In this document: positions 5,824 through 15,103 of the stretch, one piece after another | Position numbering within the stretch: the first letter of the stretch is position 1 | Layout of the letters: the number at the start of each line of letters is the position of its first letter | NCBI RefSeq assembly: GCF_964030845.1 | Contig: NZ_OZ034983.1 | Span: forward strand, 1,674,001-1,738,000 | Length of the DNA: 64,000 nt | Source of the DNA: Candidatus Fukatsuia endosymbiont of Tuberolachnus salignus | GTDB lineage: Bacteria > Pseudomonadota > Gammaproteobacteria > Enterobacterales > Enterobacteriaceae | Reading direction: 5' to 3' | The notes under the pieces: generated by a model | Databases searched by the model: none | What the model was told of the DNA's origin: nothing | What the model saw: only the letters and a program-made list of their open reading frames with translations | Translations under genes and position numbers: made by a program

Positions 5824-7233
5824 CTATTCGTTATTGTTTTTATTGACTGCGCTGCCTACCATATCTGCTGGTCGTACCCATTGATCAAATTCTTCCTCAG
5901 TTAATCCTAACGTCAGAGCAGAAGCCTTCAACGTCGTTCCTGTTTCATGCGCATTTTTGGCAATTTTGGCCGCTTTGTCATAACCAATGTGTGGGTTCAG
6001 CGCCGTTACCAGCATCAAAGAGTCATTAAGTAGTTGAGTAATACGTTTTTTATTGGGTTTAATACCTATTGCACAAAACTGGTCAAAACCACGAATACCA
6101 TCAGCTAATAACCGGATAGATTGTAAATAGTTATGAATGATCATCGGACGGAACACATTTAATTCAAAATTTCCGGAGGCACCACCGATGCTGATCGCGA
6201 CGTCGTTACCCATCACTTGAGCACAAAGCATTGTCATTGCTTCACATTGTGTCGGATTAACTTTGCCTGGCATGATGGAGCTACCTGGTTCATTTTCCGG
6301 AATGGATATTTCACCAATACCGCAGCGTGGACCCGATGATAACCAACGGACATCATTGGCTATTTTCATTAATGAGGCAGCCAAACCTTTTAACGCACCA
6401 TGACCATGAACCAACGCATCACAAGTTGCTAATGCTTCAAATTTATTAGGAGCAGTAACAAAAGGTTGTTTCGTGTACTTTGCAATTTCTTGTGCAACCT
6501 GTCCTGCATAGTCAGGATGTGTATTTAATCCAGTACCAACTGCAGTGCCTCCCAAAGCCAGCTCGCACAAATGTGGGATTGTCGCTTCAATGTGTGTTTT
6601 GCTGTGTGCTAACATTGCCGCCCAACCAGATATCTCTTGCCCCAATGTCAGTGGTGTCGCATCCTGTAGATGAGTGCGCCCAATTTTAACAATGTCTTTG
6701 AAAGAGAGCTCTTTGTCTACCAGTGTCTGGTGTAATTTTTCCAACGCTGGCAATAAATCTTTATGCATGCCCATCACCGCTGCAATATGCATCGCCGTAG
6801 GGAATACGTCGTTAGAACTTTGACTTTTGTTCACATCATCGTTCGGATGAACTGGACTACCTTGACCACGTTGACCCTTCAAAATTTCGCTCGCACGATT
6901 CCCCAACACTTCATTCATATTCATATTGGTTTGTGTGCCGGATCCCGTTTGCCAGACAGAAAGTGGGAATTCGTCTGGATGCTTACCCTCAAGTACCTCG
7001 TCAGCAGCCTTAATAATGGCCTGCGCTTTTTTTTCGTCCAAAAGTTTTAAATTCATATTAACTTCCGCTGCAGCACGCTTGGTCACAGCTAACGCATAAA
7101 TCAGTGCCTCAGGCATTTTTTCCTGCGAAATATCAAAATGCTTTAGTGAACGCTCAGTTTGCGCTCCCCATAAACGGTCATTAGCTACTTCAATGGGTCC
7201 CATTGAGTCTTTTTCTATGCGAGTAGCGGTCAT
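5824..7233 (-). CDS. fumC: Fumarate hydratase class II
   Basis: FumC interconverts fumarate and malate in the TCA cycle; it is the iron-independent, heat-stable class II enzyme. The 469-residue product aligns along its length with E. coli FumC. It carries SGTQTNMN, HPNDDVNKSQSSND, GRTHLQDATP, LALGGTAVGTGLNTHP and the family signature GSSIMPGKVNPTQ, which holds the flexible catalytic loop. I chose the ATG at 7233 because GAGGAGAAAG precedes it and the homology starts there; an upstream in-frame ATG (7329) would add 32 unrelated residues. In E. coli fumA lies between manA and fumC; here it is absent, so FumC may be the only fumarase of this locus. Confidence 0.96.
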   Translation of the reverse strand: MTATRIEKDSMGPIEVANDRLWGAQTERSLKHFDISQEKMPEALIYALAVTKRAAAEVNMNLKLLDEKKAQAIIKAADEVLEGKHPDEFPLSVWQTGSGTQTNMNMNEVLGNRASEILKGQRGQGSPVHPNDDVNKSQSSNDVFPTAMHIAAVMGMHKDLLPALEKLHQTLVDKELSFKDIVKIGRTHLQDATPLTLGQEISGWAAMLAHSKTHIEATIPHLCELALGGTAVGTGLNTHPDYAGQVAQEIAKYTKQPFVTAPNKFEALATCDALVHGHGALKGLAASLMKIANDVRWLSSGPRCGIGEISIPENEPGSSIMPGKVNPTQCEAMTMLCAQVMGNDVAISIGGASGNFELNVFRPMIIHNYLQSIRLLADGIRGFDQFCAIGIKPNKKRITQLLNDSLMLVTALNPHIGYDKAAKIAKNAHETGTTLKASALTLGLTEEEFDQWVRPADMVGSAVNKNNNE

Positions 7234-7427
7234 TACTTTCTCCTCTAACAAATTAAATAGATTTCTTGCAAAACCGTCGTTCAAAACACCTGCATTATCC
7301 AGCATGATGATGTACAGAATCGGTACCATGTCATATTAAAACAATTTATTTTGCGATTAATATAATAACTTGCGAGAATCTCTTGCAAAAGTTACAAAGG
7401 AGCAAAAAATTATAATGGAACAAAATT

Positions 7428-8615
7428 ATGCAAAAAATGATCAACAGTGTGCAAAATTATTCCTGGGGCAGTACTGATGCTTTAACTCACTTGTATGGTA
7501 TTGCCAATCCACAGAAAAAGCCCATGGCGGAACTGTGGATGGGTGCACATGCAAAGAATAGCTCTTACGTCATCGGTGCTAATGGGCAACCTTGTTCATT
7601 GCTCGAGCTAATCGCAAAGGATGTACAAGGCTGTCTGGGTAATGCCGCTGATTACGGTGAATTGCCTTTTTTGTTTAAGGTATTGTGTGCTGCACAACCA
7701 TTATCGATTCAAGTTCATCCTAGTAAAAGAGCCGCTGAAATCGGGTTCGCTAAGGAAAATGCCGCAGATATTCCGCTCGATGCGCCAAATCGCAATTACA
7801 AGGATGCTAATCATAAACCCGAACTGGTCTATGCACTAACACCCTTTCATGCGATGAATGGCTTTCGTACTATGGAAGATATGAACACCCTACTGCAACC
7901 GGTGTCGACAGCTCACCCTGATGTTGCTGTATTTTTGCAGAATCAAAACACAGCGAATCTAGCCAAATTATTCGCCAGTTTACTCGATATGACAGGTCAG
8001 ACAAAAAACCGAGCATTGACGGTGTTAAAATCAGCGTTAAATCATCAACAAGGTGAACCTTGGGACACAGTTCGCAATATTGCTCAATTCTATCCAGAAG
8101 ACAGCGGTTTATTCTCGCCATTACTACTCAACGTCGTTATGCTACAGCCTGGTGAAGCGATGTTTTTATCTGCTCAAACACCACACGCATACCTCAATGG
8201 AGTAGCATTAGAGGTAATGGCTAATTCAGATAACGTATTACGCGCCGGTCTAACCGAAAAATTTATCGATATCCCTGAGTTAATGGCAAACCTGAAATTT
8301 ATTGCCAAGCCGGTCAAAGATTTGCTAACAACACCATTACACCAGGAAAATGAGTTAATCTTTCCTATCCCTGTGCGAGATTTTTCGTTTTCTATTCATG
8401 ATCTCAGCGTTACGTCGCAGGTAATAACACAAAAAAGCGCCGCCATTATATTTTGTATCGAGGGCGAGGCCATTCTCGAAAAATTAAGCACACGAGAAAA
8501 ATCTGCTCAAAAACTACATTTACAACCAGGTGAGTCTTGCTTTATCGTCGCTGATGAGTCTCCCATCAATGTCTACGGCTACGGACGGATTGCCAGAGTT
8601 TTTAATCGCTCATAA
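7428..8615 (+). CDS. manA: Mannose-6-phosphate isomerase
   Basis: ManA is a zinc enzyme converting mannose-6-phosphate to fructose-6-phosphate. It links mannose uptake by ManXYZ, also in this window, to glycolysis and supplies GDP-mannose precursors. The 395-residue protein matches the E. coli enzyme from MQKMINSVQNYSWGS to the end. The zinc site motifs QVHPSK and NHKPELVYAL and the catalytic region LLLNVVMLQPGEAMFL with TPHAYLNGVALEVMANSDNVLRAGL-type sequence are present. It is divergent from fumC and followed by a MITE-1 copy. Confidence 0.95.
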   Translation: MQKMINSVQNYSWGSTDALTHLYGIANPQKKPMAELWMGAHAKNSSYVIGANGQPCSLLELIAKDVQGCLGNAADYGELPFLFKVLCAAQPLSIQVHPSKRAAEIGFAKENAADIPLDAPNRNYKDANHKPELVYALTPFHAMNGFRTMEDMNTLLQPVSTAHPDVAVFLQNQNTANLAKLFASLLDMTGQTKNRALTVLKSALNHQQGEPWDTVRNIAQFYPEDSGLFSPLLLNVVMLQPGEAMFLSAQTPHAYLNGVALEVMANSDNVLRAGLTEKFIDIPELMANLKFIAKPVKDLLTTPLHQENELIFPIPVRDFSFSIHDLSVTSQVITQKSAAIIFCIEGEAILEKLSTREKSAQKLHLQPGESCFIVADESPINVYGYGRIARVFNRS

Positions 8616-8623
8616 TCGGCTCT

Positions 8624-8779
8624 AAGAACCTGTTCCAAATCTTCTTGAGCGACGCTCAGACGAAGAAGAAACTCACGAAAAAACGCAGTTTACAGAGAGT
8701 CACTGAGCATTTTGAGCGCGTTTTTGACGAATTACTTGACCAAAACACGGCGAGAAAAAAAGATTTCGAACAGGTTCTA
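8624..8779 (+). repeat. MITE-1 copy, near complete
   Basis: The element begins AAGAACCTGTTCCAAATCTT and ends AGATTTCGAACAGGTTCTA. The ends are inverted repeats of about 18 bp with one mismatch. The ~155-bp interior is shared with copies near 20850, 35284, 58168 and 61735. It starts 9 nt after the manA stop and separates manA from ydgA. Confidence 0.85.
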
Positions 8780-8895
8780 ATAATAAATTTTGCTAATTTT
8801 TTGTTAATATATCCCCGTTGTATACACAATATTATCCTTGCGGAGGTATTTCATGCTCCATACAGGTGTTAAAATTAAAAAAGGATAAAAATAGA

Positions 8896-10446
8896 ATGAT
8901 GAAAAAATCGCTAGTAGCTATTGGTATTATGGCCATAGTTGGCTCTGCATGGACAGCTGCTTCCTGGTATACCGGTAAATTAATCGAGCAACATATAGAA
9001 CAAGTAGTGGCTGAATCAAACTTGTTGTTAAAAAAAAATATACCGGAAGCCGGTATTAAATTATCTTATCAGGATTATCAACGCGGTCTATTTAGCAGCA
9101 AGTTTCGCTATGTTTTTCAACTAGATACAAATTCTTCCAATGCGAACAACGCCGATGAAAAATGGTTAGGAAAAGATGACAAAATTATTTTTATCGAAAC
9201 GATAGATCATGGCCCTTTCCCATTGGCTCAGTTAAAACAGTTTAATTTTATCCCGAGTATGGCGCTGGTTCACTCCGAATTAGAAAATAGCCCCGTAATA
9301 AAAGAATTATTCGAGATAACTAAAGGTCAGTCCCCCTTAAATGCCGTTTCGCGTTTTTCTTATCGAGGGGATATTTCATCAACGCTCAACATCATACCTA
9401 TCGAATCACAACAAAACACCGCTACTCTGCGCTTCTCCGGAGCGACTATCAATGCTGATGTTTCTCAAGATTTACGCAATCTGGTGCTAAACGCTAAGAG
9501 TGACAGTTTGGTTTTCACCAGTAAAGATCAGCATAACCAATTGGAACAATATAGCCTGCAAGGATTAGCGTTGAAAATTACCCATCATCCTGGCAAATTT
9601 GATATTGGCATGGGCGATCAACAATTCACCATTAAACAGATAGCATTCGATACTGACGGCAAGAATATCACTACCCTGGACGGTTTTTCCCTTAATACAT
9701 CCCTCGGTGAATCAGATAAAAATCTCAATGGTAAACTTAGCTATTCGTTGGATGCGTTAAAAATCAAAGGACATGATTTTGGCTCCGGTCAATTGGTGCT
9801 TAGCTTAGATCGTTTAGACGGTGAAGCAACGAAGAAATTTGTCGAGGCCTACAATCAAGAAGCATTACAGGCGTTACAACAAGGTGAAGATTTTGAAGCA
9901 CAGCAGCTATCCGAAATACTTTTTGCTCAGTTACCTACACTCTTAAAAGGCAACCCCATTTTAAATATTTCGCCTTTGAGTTGGAAGAACAGTAAAGGTG
10001 AAAGTACATTAAATATCAATGTAGAATTAATGGATACTGATCTCGCTACAGCAAATACGCCGTCTTCGACAGCGTTTTTAGCACACAGTATAAAAAAGGT
10101 AGATGCTACATTAACCATCCCGCTGGCGATGGCAACTGATTTGACCATGCAAACCGCCTTATTGGAAGGCTATAGCCCGGAAGAATCACAAAAACTCGCC
10201 GAACAGCAAGTGCAAGGTTTGGCTGCTATGGGAAAAATGTTTAAATTAACCACAAATACCGATGATGCTATCAGTAGTCGCTTTCACTATGCTGATAATA
10301 AAATCGATCTAAACGATAGAAAATTATCCCTACAAGAGTTTATGGCGTTATTTGGCTTATCCAGCGAACCAGAAGAAAATGAAGAAGCAGTCGATTATCC
10401 TCCTGAGCCAACAGAATCGACTCCAGCAACACCTCAAACACCATAA
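8896..10446 (+). CDS. ydgA: YdgA, DUF945 family envelope protein
   Basis: The 516-residue product matches E. coli YdgA throughout: an N-terminal signal-anchor (KKSLVAIGIMAIVGSAWTA), YTGKLIEQHIE, the conserved DHGPFPLAQL segment, a long beta-rich DUF945 region and the FKLTT...LSLQEFMALFG end. The protein is predicted periplasmic with an inner-membrane anchor. Its role is poorly defined; proteomic work in E. coli has placed it with the inner membrane. I chose the ATG at 8896, after AAGGA; 8899 is equally possible. A Pro/Glu-rich tail (PPEPTESTPATPQ) replaces the shorter E. coli end. manA is upstream, as in E. coli. Confidence 0.9.
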   Translation: MMKKSLVAIGIMAIVGSAWTAASWYTGKLIEQHIEQVVAESNLLLKKNIPEAGIKLSYQDYQRGLFSSKFRYVFQLDTNSSNANNADEKWLGKDDKIIFIETIDHGPFPLAQLKQFNFIPSMALVHSELENSPVIKELFEITKGQSPLNAVSRFSYRGDISSTLNIIPIESQQNTATLRFSGATINADVSQDLRNLVLNAKSDSLVFTSKDQHNQLEQYSLQGLALKITHHPGKFDIGMGDQQFTIKQIAFDTDGKNITTLDGFSLNTSLGESDKNLNGKLSYSLDALKIKGHDFGSGQLVLSLDRLDGEATKKFVEAYNQEALQALQQGEDFEAQQLSEILFAQLPTLLKGNPILNISPLSWKNSKGESTLNINVELMDTDLATANTPSSTAFLAHSIKKVDATLTIPLAMATDLTMQTALLEGYSPEESQKLAEQQVQGLAAMGKMFKLTTNTDDAISSRFHYADNKIDLNDRKLSLQEFMALFGLSSEPEENEEAVDYPPEPTESTPATPQTP

Positions 10447-10633
10447 AACCGGGTTTTTATTTATACCAGGCAGTACTAACCAGTATAAAAAATAATACTG
10501 ACTGGTATAAAAAATGTTGGGATAAAATGTTAACATTGTGTTAAATTCAGCGCGCGTAATAAATATGTAACGAATACGCATCAAAAAATCGAAGGCGTTA
10601 ACTTATCTCTTGTTAGAATAAGGATTATTTTCA

Positions 10634-10978
10634 ATGAACAAAAATATATTTATTGGGGTTTTCTGTGCGTTAGCCACAACAGGCGTTTTCGCGGGTAAAA
10701 CTGAAAGTATTCAGTGCCCAATGAAAAATGAAATCGTTGCAACACAAACGGAAACCGAACGCGGCATCACCAGTATGGTTTATTGCGCGCCTTCAGCCAC
10801 GGACTGTCAATGGAAAGGATTTGATGCCAGAACAGACAAAAAGCATTCTGTAGCTAAGTCGTTGCAAAAAAACGGACGCACCCCAACCCTACACAATAAA
10901 ATTTATTATTGTGAATATCAGCTCGATGATGAAGGTAAGAGTGAAATCCGCATGAAGTTTGAAAAAACCAATCCTTAA
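10634..10978 (+). CDS. Small exported protein with three cysteines or more, unknown (DUF3757-like?)
   Basis: The 114-residue product begins with a clear Sec signal peptide (MNKNIFIGVFCALATTGVFA, cleavage near residue 20). The mature part has cysteines in IQCPMKNE, VYCAPSATDCQW and IYYCEYQ that could form two disulphides in the periplasm or outside. A Cys-Pro start, a CxW-type centre and a terminal YYC element recall small DUF3757-type proteins of Yersinia and Serratia, but I hold that lightly. AAGGA precedes the start. It stands alone, with a hairpin and T-run after the stop. A secreted adhesin-like or inhibitor role cannot be excluded. Confidence 0.65.
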   Translation: MNKNIFIGVFCALATTGVFAGKTESIQCPMKNEIVATQTETERGITSMVYCAPSATDCQWKGFDARTDKKHSVAKSLQKNGRTPTLHNKIYYCEYQLDDEGKSEIRMKFEKTNP

Positions 10979-11012
10979 AATAAGTCATTGGGGCTGGACA
11001 GCGATATATTTT

Positions 11013-11048
11013 ATATACAGGTGCATATGCAGCATCTGTATATTTTTA
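11013..11048 (+). terminator. Terminator of the small exported protein gene
   Basis: TATACAG (11014-11020) pairs with CTGTATA (11035-11041), with an inner TGCATATGCA palindrome, and is followed by TTTTTATTT. It extends to the convergent agmatine deiminase stop. Confidence 0.6.
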
Positions 11049-12065
11049 TTTAGTCTTCGGCTCCTGTTGTGTTACACAATGGACCCCACCGCCACCACTG
11101 GCAACAGCATCAATATTTATCGCAACAATCTCACGTTGAGGATACAGTCGTTTTAACTTATCTACGGCGGCATTATCGGCGTTAACATCACCGAATGCGG
11201 GGACAATCACCGCTTTATTGCAAACATAATAATTGATATAACTGGCGAAAAATTGATTACTGGCATATTTATCGCGTAAGGTTGCCGGTGCCTCGAGAAC
11301 CACTACATCTAGCTGACGCCCTTTGGCATCTGTTGAGTGACGCAGAATATCAAGATGACGCTGAGTTACCAAATGATCGTAAGATTGCGTATTCGGCTCA
11401 TAACCTGCAACTACAGCACCAGGTCTGACAAATCTGACGTAACCATCAGTATGACCATCAGTAATGTCTTTATTTTTTATCCCCGGCAGCCAGATTATTT
11501 TTTCCAGACCCAGTAACTGTTTAAGTTCTTGCTCGCATTGTTCTTTACTGATAGCAGCATTACGGTTGCTATTAATCACACAGCTTTCGGTGATTATTGC
11601 GGTTCCATCGCCGTCGACTTCAATCCCTCCACCTTCTAGCACTAACCTCGTCTTAATCGGTTTAACACCTGCTTTTTCAACGATAAATTGAGCCACTTTA
11701 GCATCAAGAGCATGTTGTTGCTTATTACCCCATCCATTGAAGTTAAAGTCGATAGCCGCCACCTTATCACCCTGTTGGTTAATGACAAATACCGGGCCGC
11801 TATCGCGTATCCATATATCATCTAAAGGACAAATAAGCAGCTCAACATCACCCTCAGCGACTAATCGTTGCGCAATAGCATGATCTTTCGGGTCGACTAA
11901 CATGGTGACGGTTTCATATCTGGCAATAGCTAACGCAATGGTGGCGATATTTTCTTGTATTTCAGCTAAATACTGCCCACCCCAGGCGTTATTGACACTA
12001 AAAGCCATCCAAGTACGTTGGTGAGGCTGTTCCTCACTCGGCATAAACCAGCGCTCTTTATTCAT
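11046..12065 (-). CDS. aguA: Agmatine deiminase (peptidyl-arginine deiminase family)
   Basis: The enzyme hydrolyses agmatine to N-carbamoylputrescine and ammonia, the first step of the agmatine route to putrescine. Family hallmarks are all visible: the WIRDSGP substrate motif, NFNGWGNK, LEGGGIEVDGDGT, the DGHTDGYVRFV catalytic block, and the GGGGVHCVTQ end with the nucleophilic cysteine near residue 330. I chose the ATG at 12065 (MNKERWFMPSEE), with AAGGA 8 nt upstream; an in-frame ATG at 12089 would overlap the tyrR stop region. The gene follows the tyrR-like gene closely on the same strand. No partner aguB (N-carbamoylputrescine amidase) is next to it. Confidence 0.9.
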   Translation of the reverse strand: MNKERWFMPSEEQPHQRTWMAFSVNNAWGGQYLAEIQENIATIALAIARYETVTMLVDPKDHAIAQRLVAEGDVELLICPLDDIWIRDSGPVFVINQQGDKVAAIDFNFNGWGNKQQHALDAKVAQFIVEKAGVKPIKTRLVLEGGGIEVDGDGTAIITESCVINSNRNAAISKEQCEQELKQLLGLEKIIWLPGIKNKDITDGHTDGYVRFVRPGAVVAGYEPNTQSYDHLVTQRHLDILRHSTDAKGRQLDVVVLEAPATLRDKYASNQFFASYINYYVCNKAVIVPAFGDVNADNAAVDKLKRLYPQREIVAINIDAVASGGGGVHCVTQQEPKTK

Positions 12066-12079
12066 CGTACTATCCTTAT

Positions 12080-13183
12080 TCACTCGCATTTGCCTGCCAT
12101 TTTCTTATTTTCTGCTTTTACGTTTTCTACTGTAGACACGGGTCGACCGCGTAGCCCGTGTTCGCGCAATTTATTCGCTATCGCCGTATGGGAAACACCA
12201 AGCCGTTTAGCCAGTTTTCGCGTACTCGGATAATCACCATACAGACGTGTCAACACCAGGCGTTCAAAACGTTTACTGATTTCGTCAAAAGAGCCTTGCA
12301 ACATATCATCGGTCAAAACAGTTTCGACTTCAAATTCTGGTAACAGAACGTCCTGTGGTCGCAATTCAAAACCCTGTAACTGTGTCAACGCACGATAAAT
12401 GACATTTTTCAATTGACGTACGTTACCAGGCCAAGCATAACGACCTAAAAAACCACTCAGTTCAGATGATAATTTAGGTCGATGCATACCTTGCTCAGAT
12501 GAAAATTTTTCCACAAATAATTCCGTCAACGGCATGATATCTTCTGGCCGTTCGCGCAACGGCGGTAAAGTGATCCTGAGGACATTAAGCCGATAGTAAA
12601 GATCCTGGCGGAATTCTCCACATCGGATCAGCGCTAGCAAATTTTTTTGTGTCGCACAAATTACCCTGACATCGACATGTACTTCTTGCTCTTCACCCAC
12701 TCGACGGAAAGTACCATCATTGAGAAAGCGCAATAATTTTATTTGCATCCGTGGCGACATTTCACCTATTTCATCTAGTAGAACCGAGCCTCCATTGGCT
12801 TGTTCAAAAAAACCTTTTTTGCCTTCCGCCGCATTCGGATAAGCACCAGCAGCGTAACCAAAAAGTTCACTTTCTACCACGTCATCAGGTAAGGACGCAC
12901 AATTAAGGCCCAAAAATGGTTTTTTACCCCGTGGGCTCCCTAGATGACAGGCGCGCGCCAGCAGGTCTTTACCCGTACCTGTCTCACCAATCAATAGCAA
13001 CGGCGCATTCAACACCGCCAATTTACGAGCCTGTTCGAGTGTTTGACGCAGTTTGCTACTAACCGCCACTATCTGATTAAATCCATCACAATTATTGATC
13101 TTACCTACATCAATCGCCCTATCAATATCCTTAGCTTCTGCCATTAAATCATCAAGGTAGTTACTATCTATTTTTAAATGCAT
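12080..13183 (-). CDS. tyrR: TyrR-type regulator lacking the N-terminal sensory domains (367 aa)
   Basis: From about residue 35 the protein matches TyrR: FNQIVAVS, Walker A GETGTGKD (66-73), a SELFG segment, GSVLLDEIGEM (Walker B), VRVICATQKN, LPPLRERPEDI and the C-terminal helix-turn-helix (STRKLAKRLGVSHTAIANKL). Full TyrR is about 513 residues, with ACT and PAS domains that sense aromatic amino acids before this AAA+ core. Here only about 35 residues precede it. The LMAEAKDIDRAIDV stretch may be a relic of the ACT end. GAYPNA replaces the sigma-54 motif GAFTGA, so it should not activate sigma-54 polymerase. A MITE-1 end lies 15 bp upstream of the start, suggesting that insertion or deletion removed the 5' half. 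Confidence 0.85.
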   Translation of the reverse strand: MHLKIDSNYLDDLMAEAKDIDRAIDVGKINNCDGFNQIVAVSSKLRQTLEQARKLAVLNAPLLLIGETGTGKDLLARACHLGSPRGKKPFLGLNCASLPDDVVESELFGYAAGAYPNAAEGKKGFFEQANGGSVLLDEIGEMSPRMQIKLLRFLNDGTFRRVGEEQEVHVDVRVICATQKNLLALIRCGEFRQDLYYRLNVLRITLPPLRERPEDIMPLTELFVEKFSSEQGMHRPKLSSELSGFLGRYAWPGNVRQLKNVIYRALTQLQGFELRPQDVLLPEFEVETVLTDDMLQGSFDEISKRFERLVLTRLYGDYPSTRKLAKRLGVSHTAIANKLREHGLRGRPVSTVENVKAENKKMAGKCE

Positions 13184-13197
13184 TCGGATTGACCTTA

Positions 13198-13231
13198 TAT
13201 TAGCGAGCGCAAGAGATCTCGAATCGGTTCT
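13198..13231 (+). repeat. MITE-1 right-end fragment at the tyrR 5' end
   Basis: AGCGAGCGCAAGAGATCTCGAATCGGTTCTTA matches the right end of MITE-1 with a few changes. It abuts the truncated tyrR start. The next 220 bp up to sapA contain no gene or recognisable tyrR remnant. Confidence 0.65.
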
Positions 13232-13453
13232 TATCGCTAATTGGTTGCCTTCTGTTGACCAATACTAACACTTTCAGCCTACGCTACCACAAGCTTCTGC
13301 TTTTTTGCCAAACACCTTCAAAATCATCATGAATGACACACTCAGTGCTCACATACTCAAACAGATAAATTTTAAAAAATGTCTAATGAATTGGGGGGAT
13401 AGTTAAATTACGATACAATAAGTTTATCGTTCTTTTATTACTGAAGCATATTT

Positions 13454-15103
13454 ATGCATGCTCTGATTATTTGGGTACTATCGCTAACTTATTTAGCCAT
13501 CCCCATACTGGTACAATCTGCGCCAGTGACACAATCTGTGCAAAAAGACGTCCACCAGCACGGTTTTGTTTATTGTATTAACGGGATCTTTCATACCTTT
13601 AATCCACAAATGTCGAGCGGTGGTCTGGCCGTGGATACCTTAGCAACACAATTGTATGACCGCCTCCTGGCTATCGATCCCTATACCTATCAACTTGTTC
13701 CAGAACTGGCAGAAAAATGGCAAATGCTAGATAACGGAACAACTTACCGTTTTCAGCTACGTAAAGAGGTTGCTTTTCAGACCACAGCCTGGTTCACCCC
13801 GAGTCGAATGATGAATGCTGATGACGTGATTTTTAGCTTTCAGCGTATATTGAATCGAGAACAACACTATCATCATGTCAATGGCAGCAAGTATCCCTAC
13901 TTTGATAGTTTGCAATTCGCCAAAACCGTGCGCAGTATTAAAAAATTAGATGACTATCGTGTTGAATTCCACTTAAAAGCACCGGATGCTTCGTTCCTTT
14001 CGCACCTTGCAACACATTATGCTCCGATATTATCCGCAGAATATGCAGACAAACTGACGAAAAAAAATAAGCAACAACAAATTGATCAAGAACCCATTGG
14101 TACAGGGCCATTTATGCTCAATGAATATCGTTCAGGTCAATATATTCGTTTGTTCCGCCATAATCAGTACTGGCGAGGTTTACCCCGTATGCAGCAAGTC
14201 GTTATCGACTTAGGTGTCAGCGGCACAGGGCGCCTCTCCAAATTACTGACCGGGGAATGTGACGTACTCGCCTACCCCGCTGCCAATCAGTTAACAATTT
14301 TGCGTAATGATCCACGTTTACGCCTGACACTACGACCAGGGATGAATTTAGCTTACCTGTCGTTTAATACCCTCAAGCCGCCCTTAAATAATGTCAATAT
14401 TCGCCATGCCATCGCCCTCGCGATTAATCGTCAACGTTTGATGCAGGCCATCTATTACGGAACAGCAGAGGCCGCAACTTCTATCTTACCTCGTGCTTCC
14501 TGGGCTTATGATAGTCAAGCACAAATAACACAATACAATCCAAACCAGGCCAGAAAAATCTTGCAACAGCTGGGTATTAAACAGCTTGAACTCAGTTTAT
14601 GGGTTCCTACTGCTACCCGCTCTTACAATCCTAGTCCATTAAAAACTGCGGAACTTATCCAAGCAGATCTGGCACAAATAGGAATTACAGTAAATATTAT
14701 TCCGGTTGAAGGCCACTTTCACGAGAGACATCAGAAAATGGAAATGAGCCATGATTTGATACTATCTGGCTGGGCAACAGACAGTAATGATCCCGACAGC
14801 TTTTTTCGACCCATATTAAGTTGTGCTGCAATTAATTCTCAAGCAAATTATTCTCATTGGTGTGATCCTCAATTCGACACGCTATTGCAAGATGCCTTAC
14901 AAACCCAGCAACGTGCCGAACGTATCCATTACTATCAACAGGCACAACATATACTCGAACAACAATTACCCGTGCTACCCCTCGCGTCATCCCTGCGATT
15001 ACAGGCTTATCGTCACGATATTAAGGGCTTGATCTTGAGCACGTTTGGTAGTGCTTCTTTTGCCGGCGTATTTCGAGACAGTGATGAGAGCAAAAAACCA
15101 TGA
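13454..15103 (+). CDS. sapA: SapA, periplasmic substrate-binding protein of the Sap ABC transporter
   Basis: SapA belongs to the DppA/OppA class of periplasmic binding proteins; in Salmonella the Sap system gives resistance to antimicrobial peptides, and in E. coli SapBCDF exports putrescine. The 549-residue protein has a signal peptide (hydrophobic to about residue 22, PVLVQSAP-type site). It then shows the family pattern: FNPQMSSGGLAVDTLATQLYDRL, MNADDVIFSFQRIL, PIGTGPFMLNEY and the NVNIRHAIALAINRQ signature. It is the first of five tightly packed genes whose ends overlap, so an operon is certain. The upstream 13232-13453 stretch should hold the promoter; TACGATACAAT near 13415 is a plausible -10 region. 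Confidence 0.95.
   Translation: MHALIIWVLSLTYLAIPILVQSAPVTQSVQKDVHQHGFVYCINGIFHTFNPQMSSGGLAVDTLATQLYDRLLAIDPYTYQLVPELAEKWQMLDNGTTYRFQLRKEVAFQTTAWFTPSRMMNADDVIFSFQRILNREQHYHHVNGSKYPYFDSLQFAKTVRSIKKLDDYRVEFHLKAPDASFLSHLATHYAPILSAEYADKLTKKNKQQQIDQEPIGTGPFMLNEYRSGQYIRLFRHNQYWRGLPRMQQVVIDLGVSGTGRLSKLLTGECDVLAYPAANQLTILRNDPRLRLTLRPGMNLAYLSFNTLKPPLNNVNIRHAIALAINRQRLMQAIYYGTAEAATSILPRASWAYDSQAQITQYNPNQARKILQQLGIKQLELSLWVPTATRSYNPSPLKTAELIQADLAQIGITVNIIPVEGHFHERHQKMEMSHDLILSGWATDSNDPDSFFRPILSCAAINSQANYSHWCDPQFDTLLQDALQTQQRAERIHYYQQAQHILEQQLPVLPLASSLRLQAYRHDIKGLILSTFGSASFAGVFRDSDESKKP

Noticed and set aside
8645..8872. Open frame inside MITE-1, also at 58190-58375 with similar residues
   Set aside because: The similarity comes from the shared repeat. 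The frame is not kept in the 35284 copy and the start lacks a ribosome-binding site.
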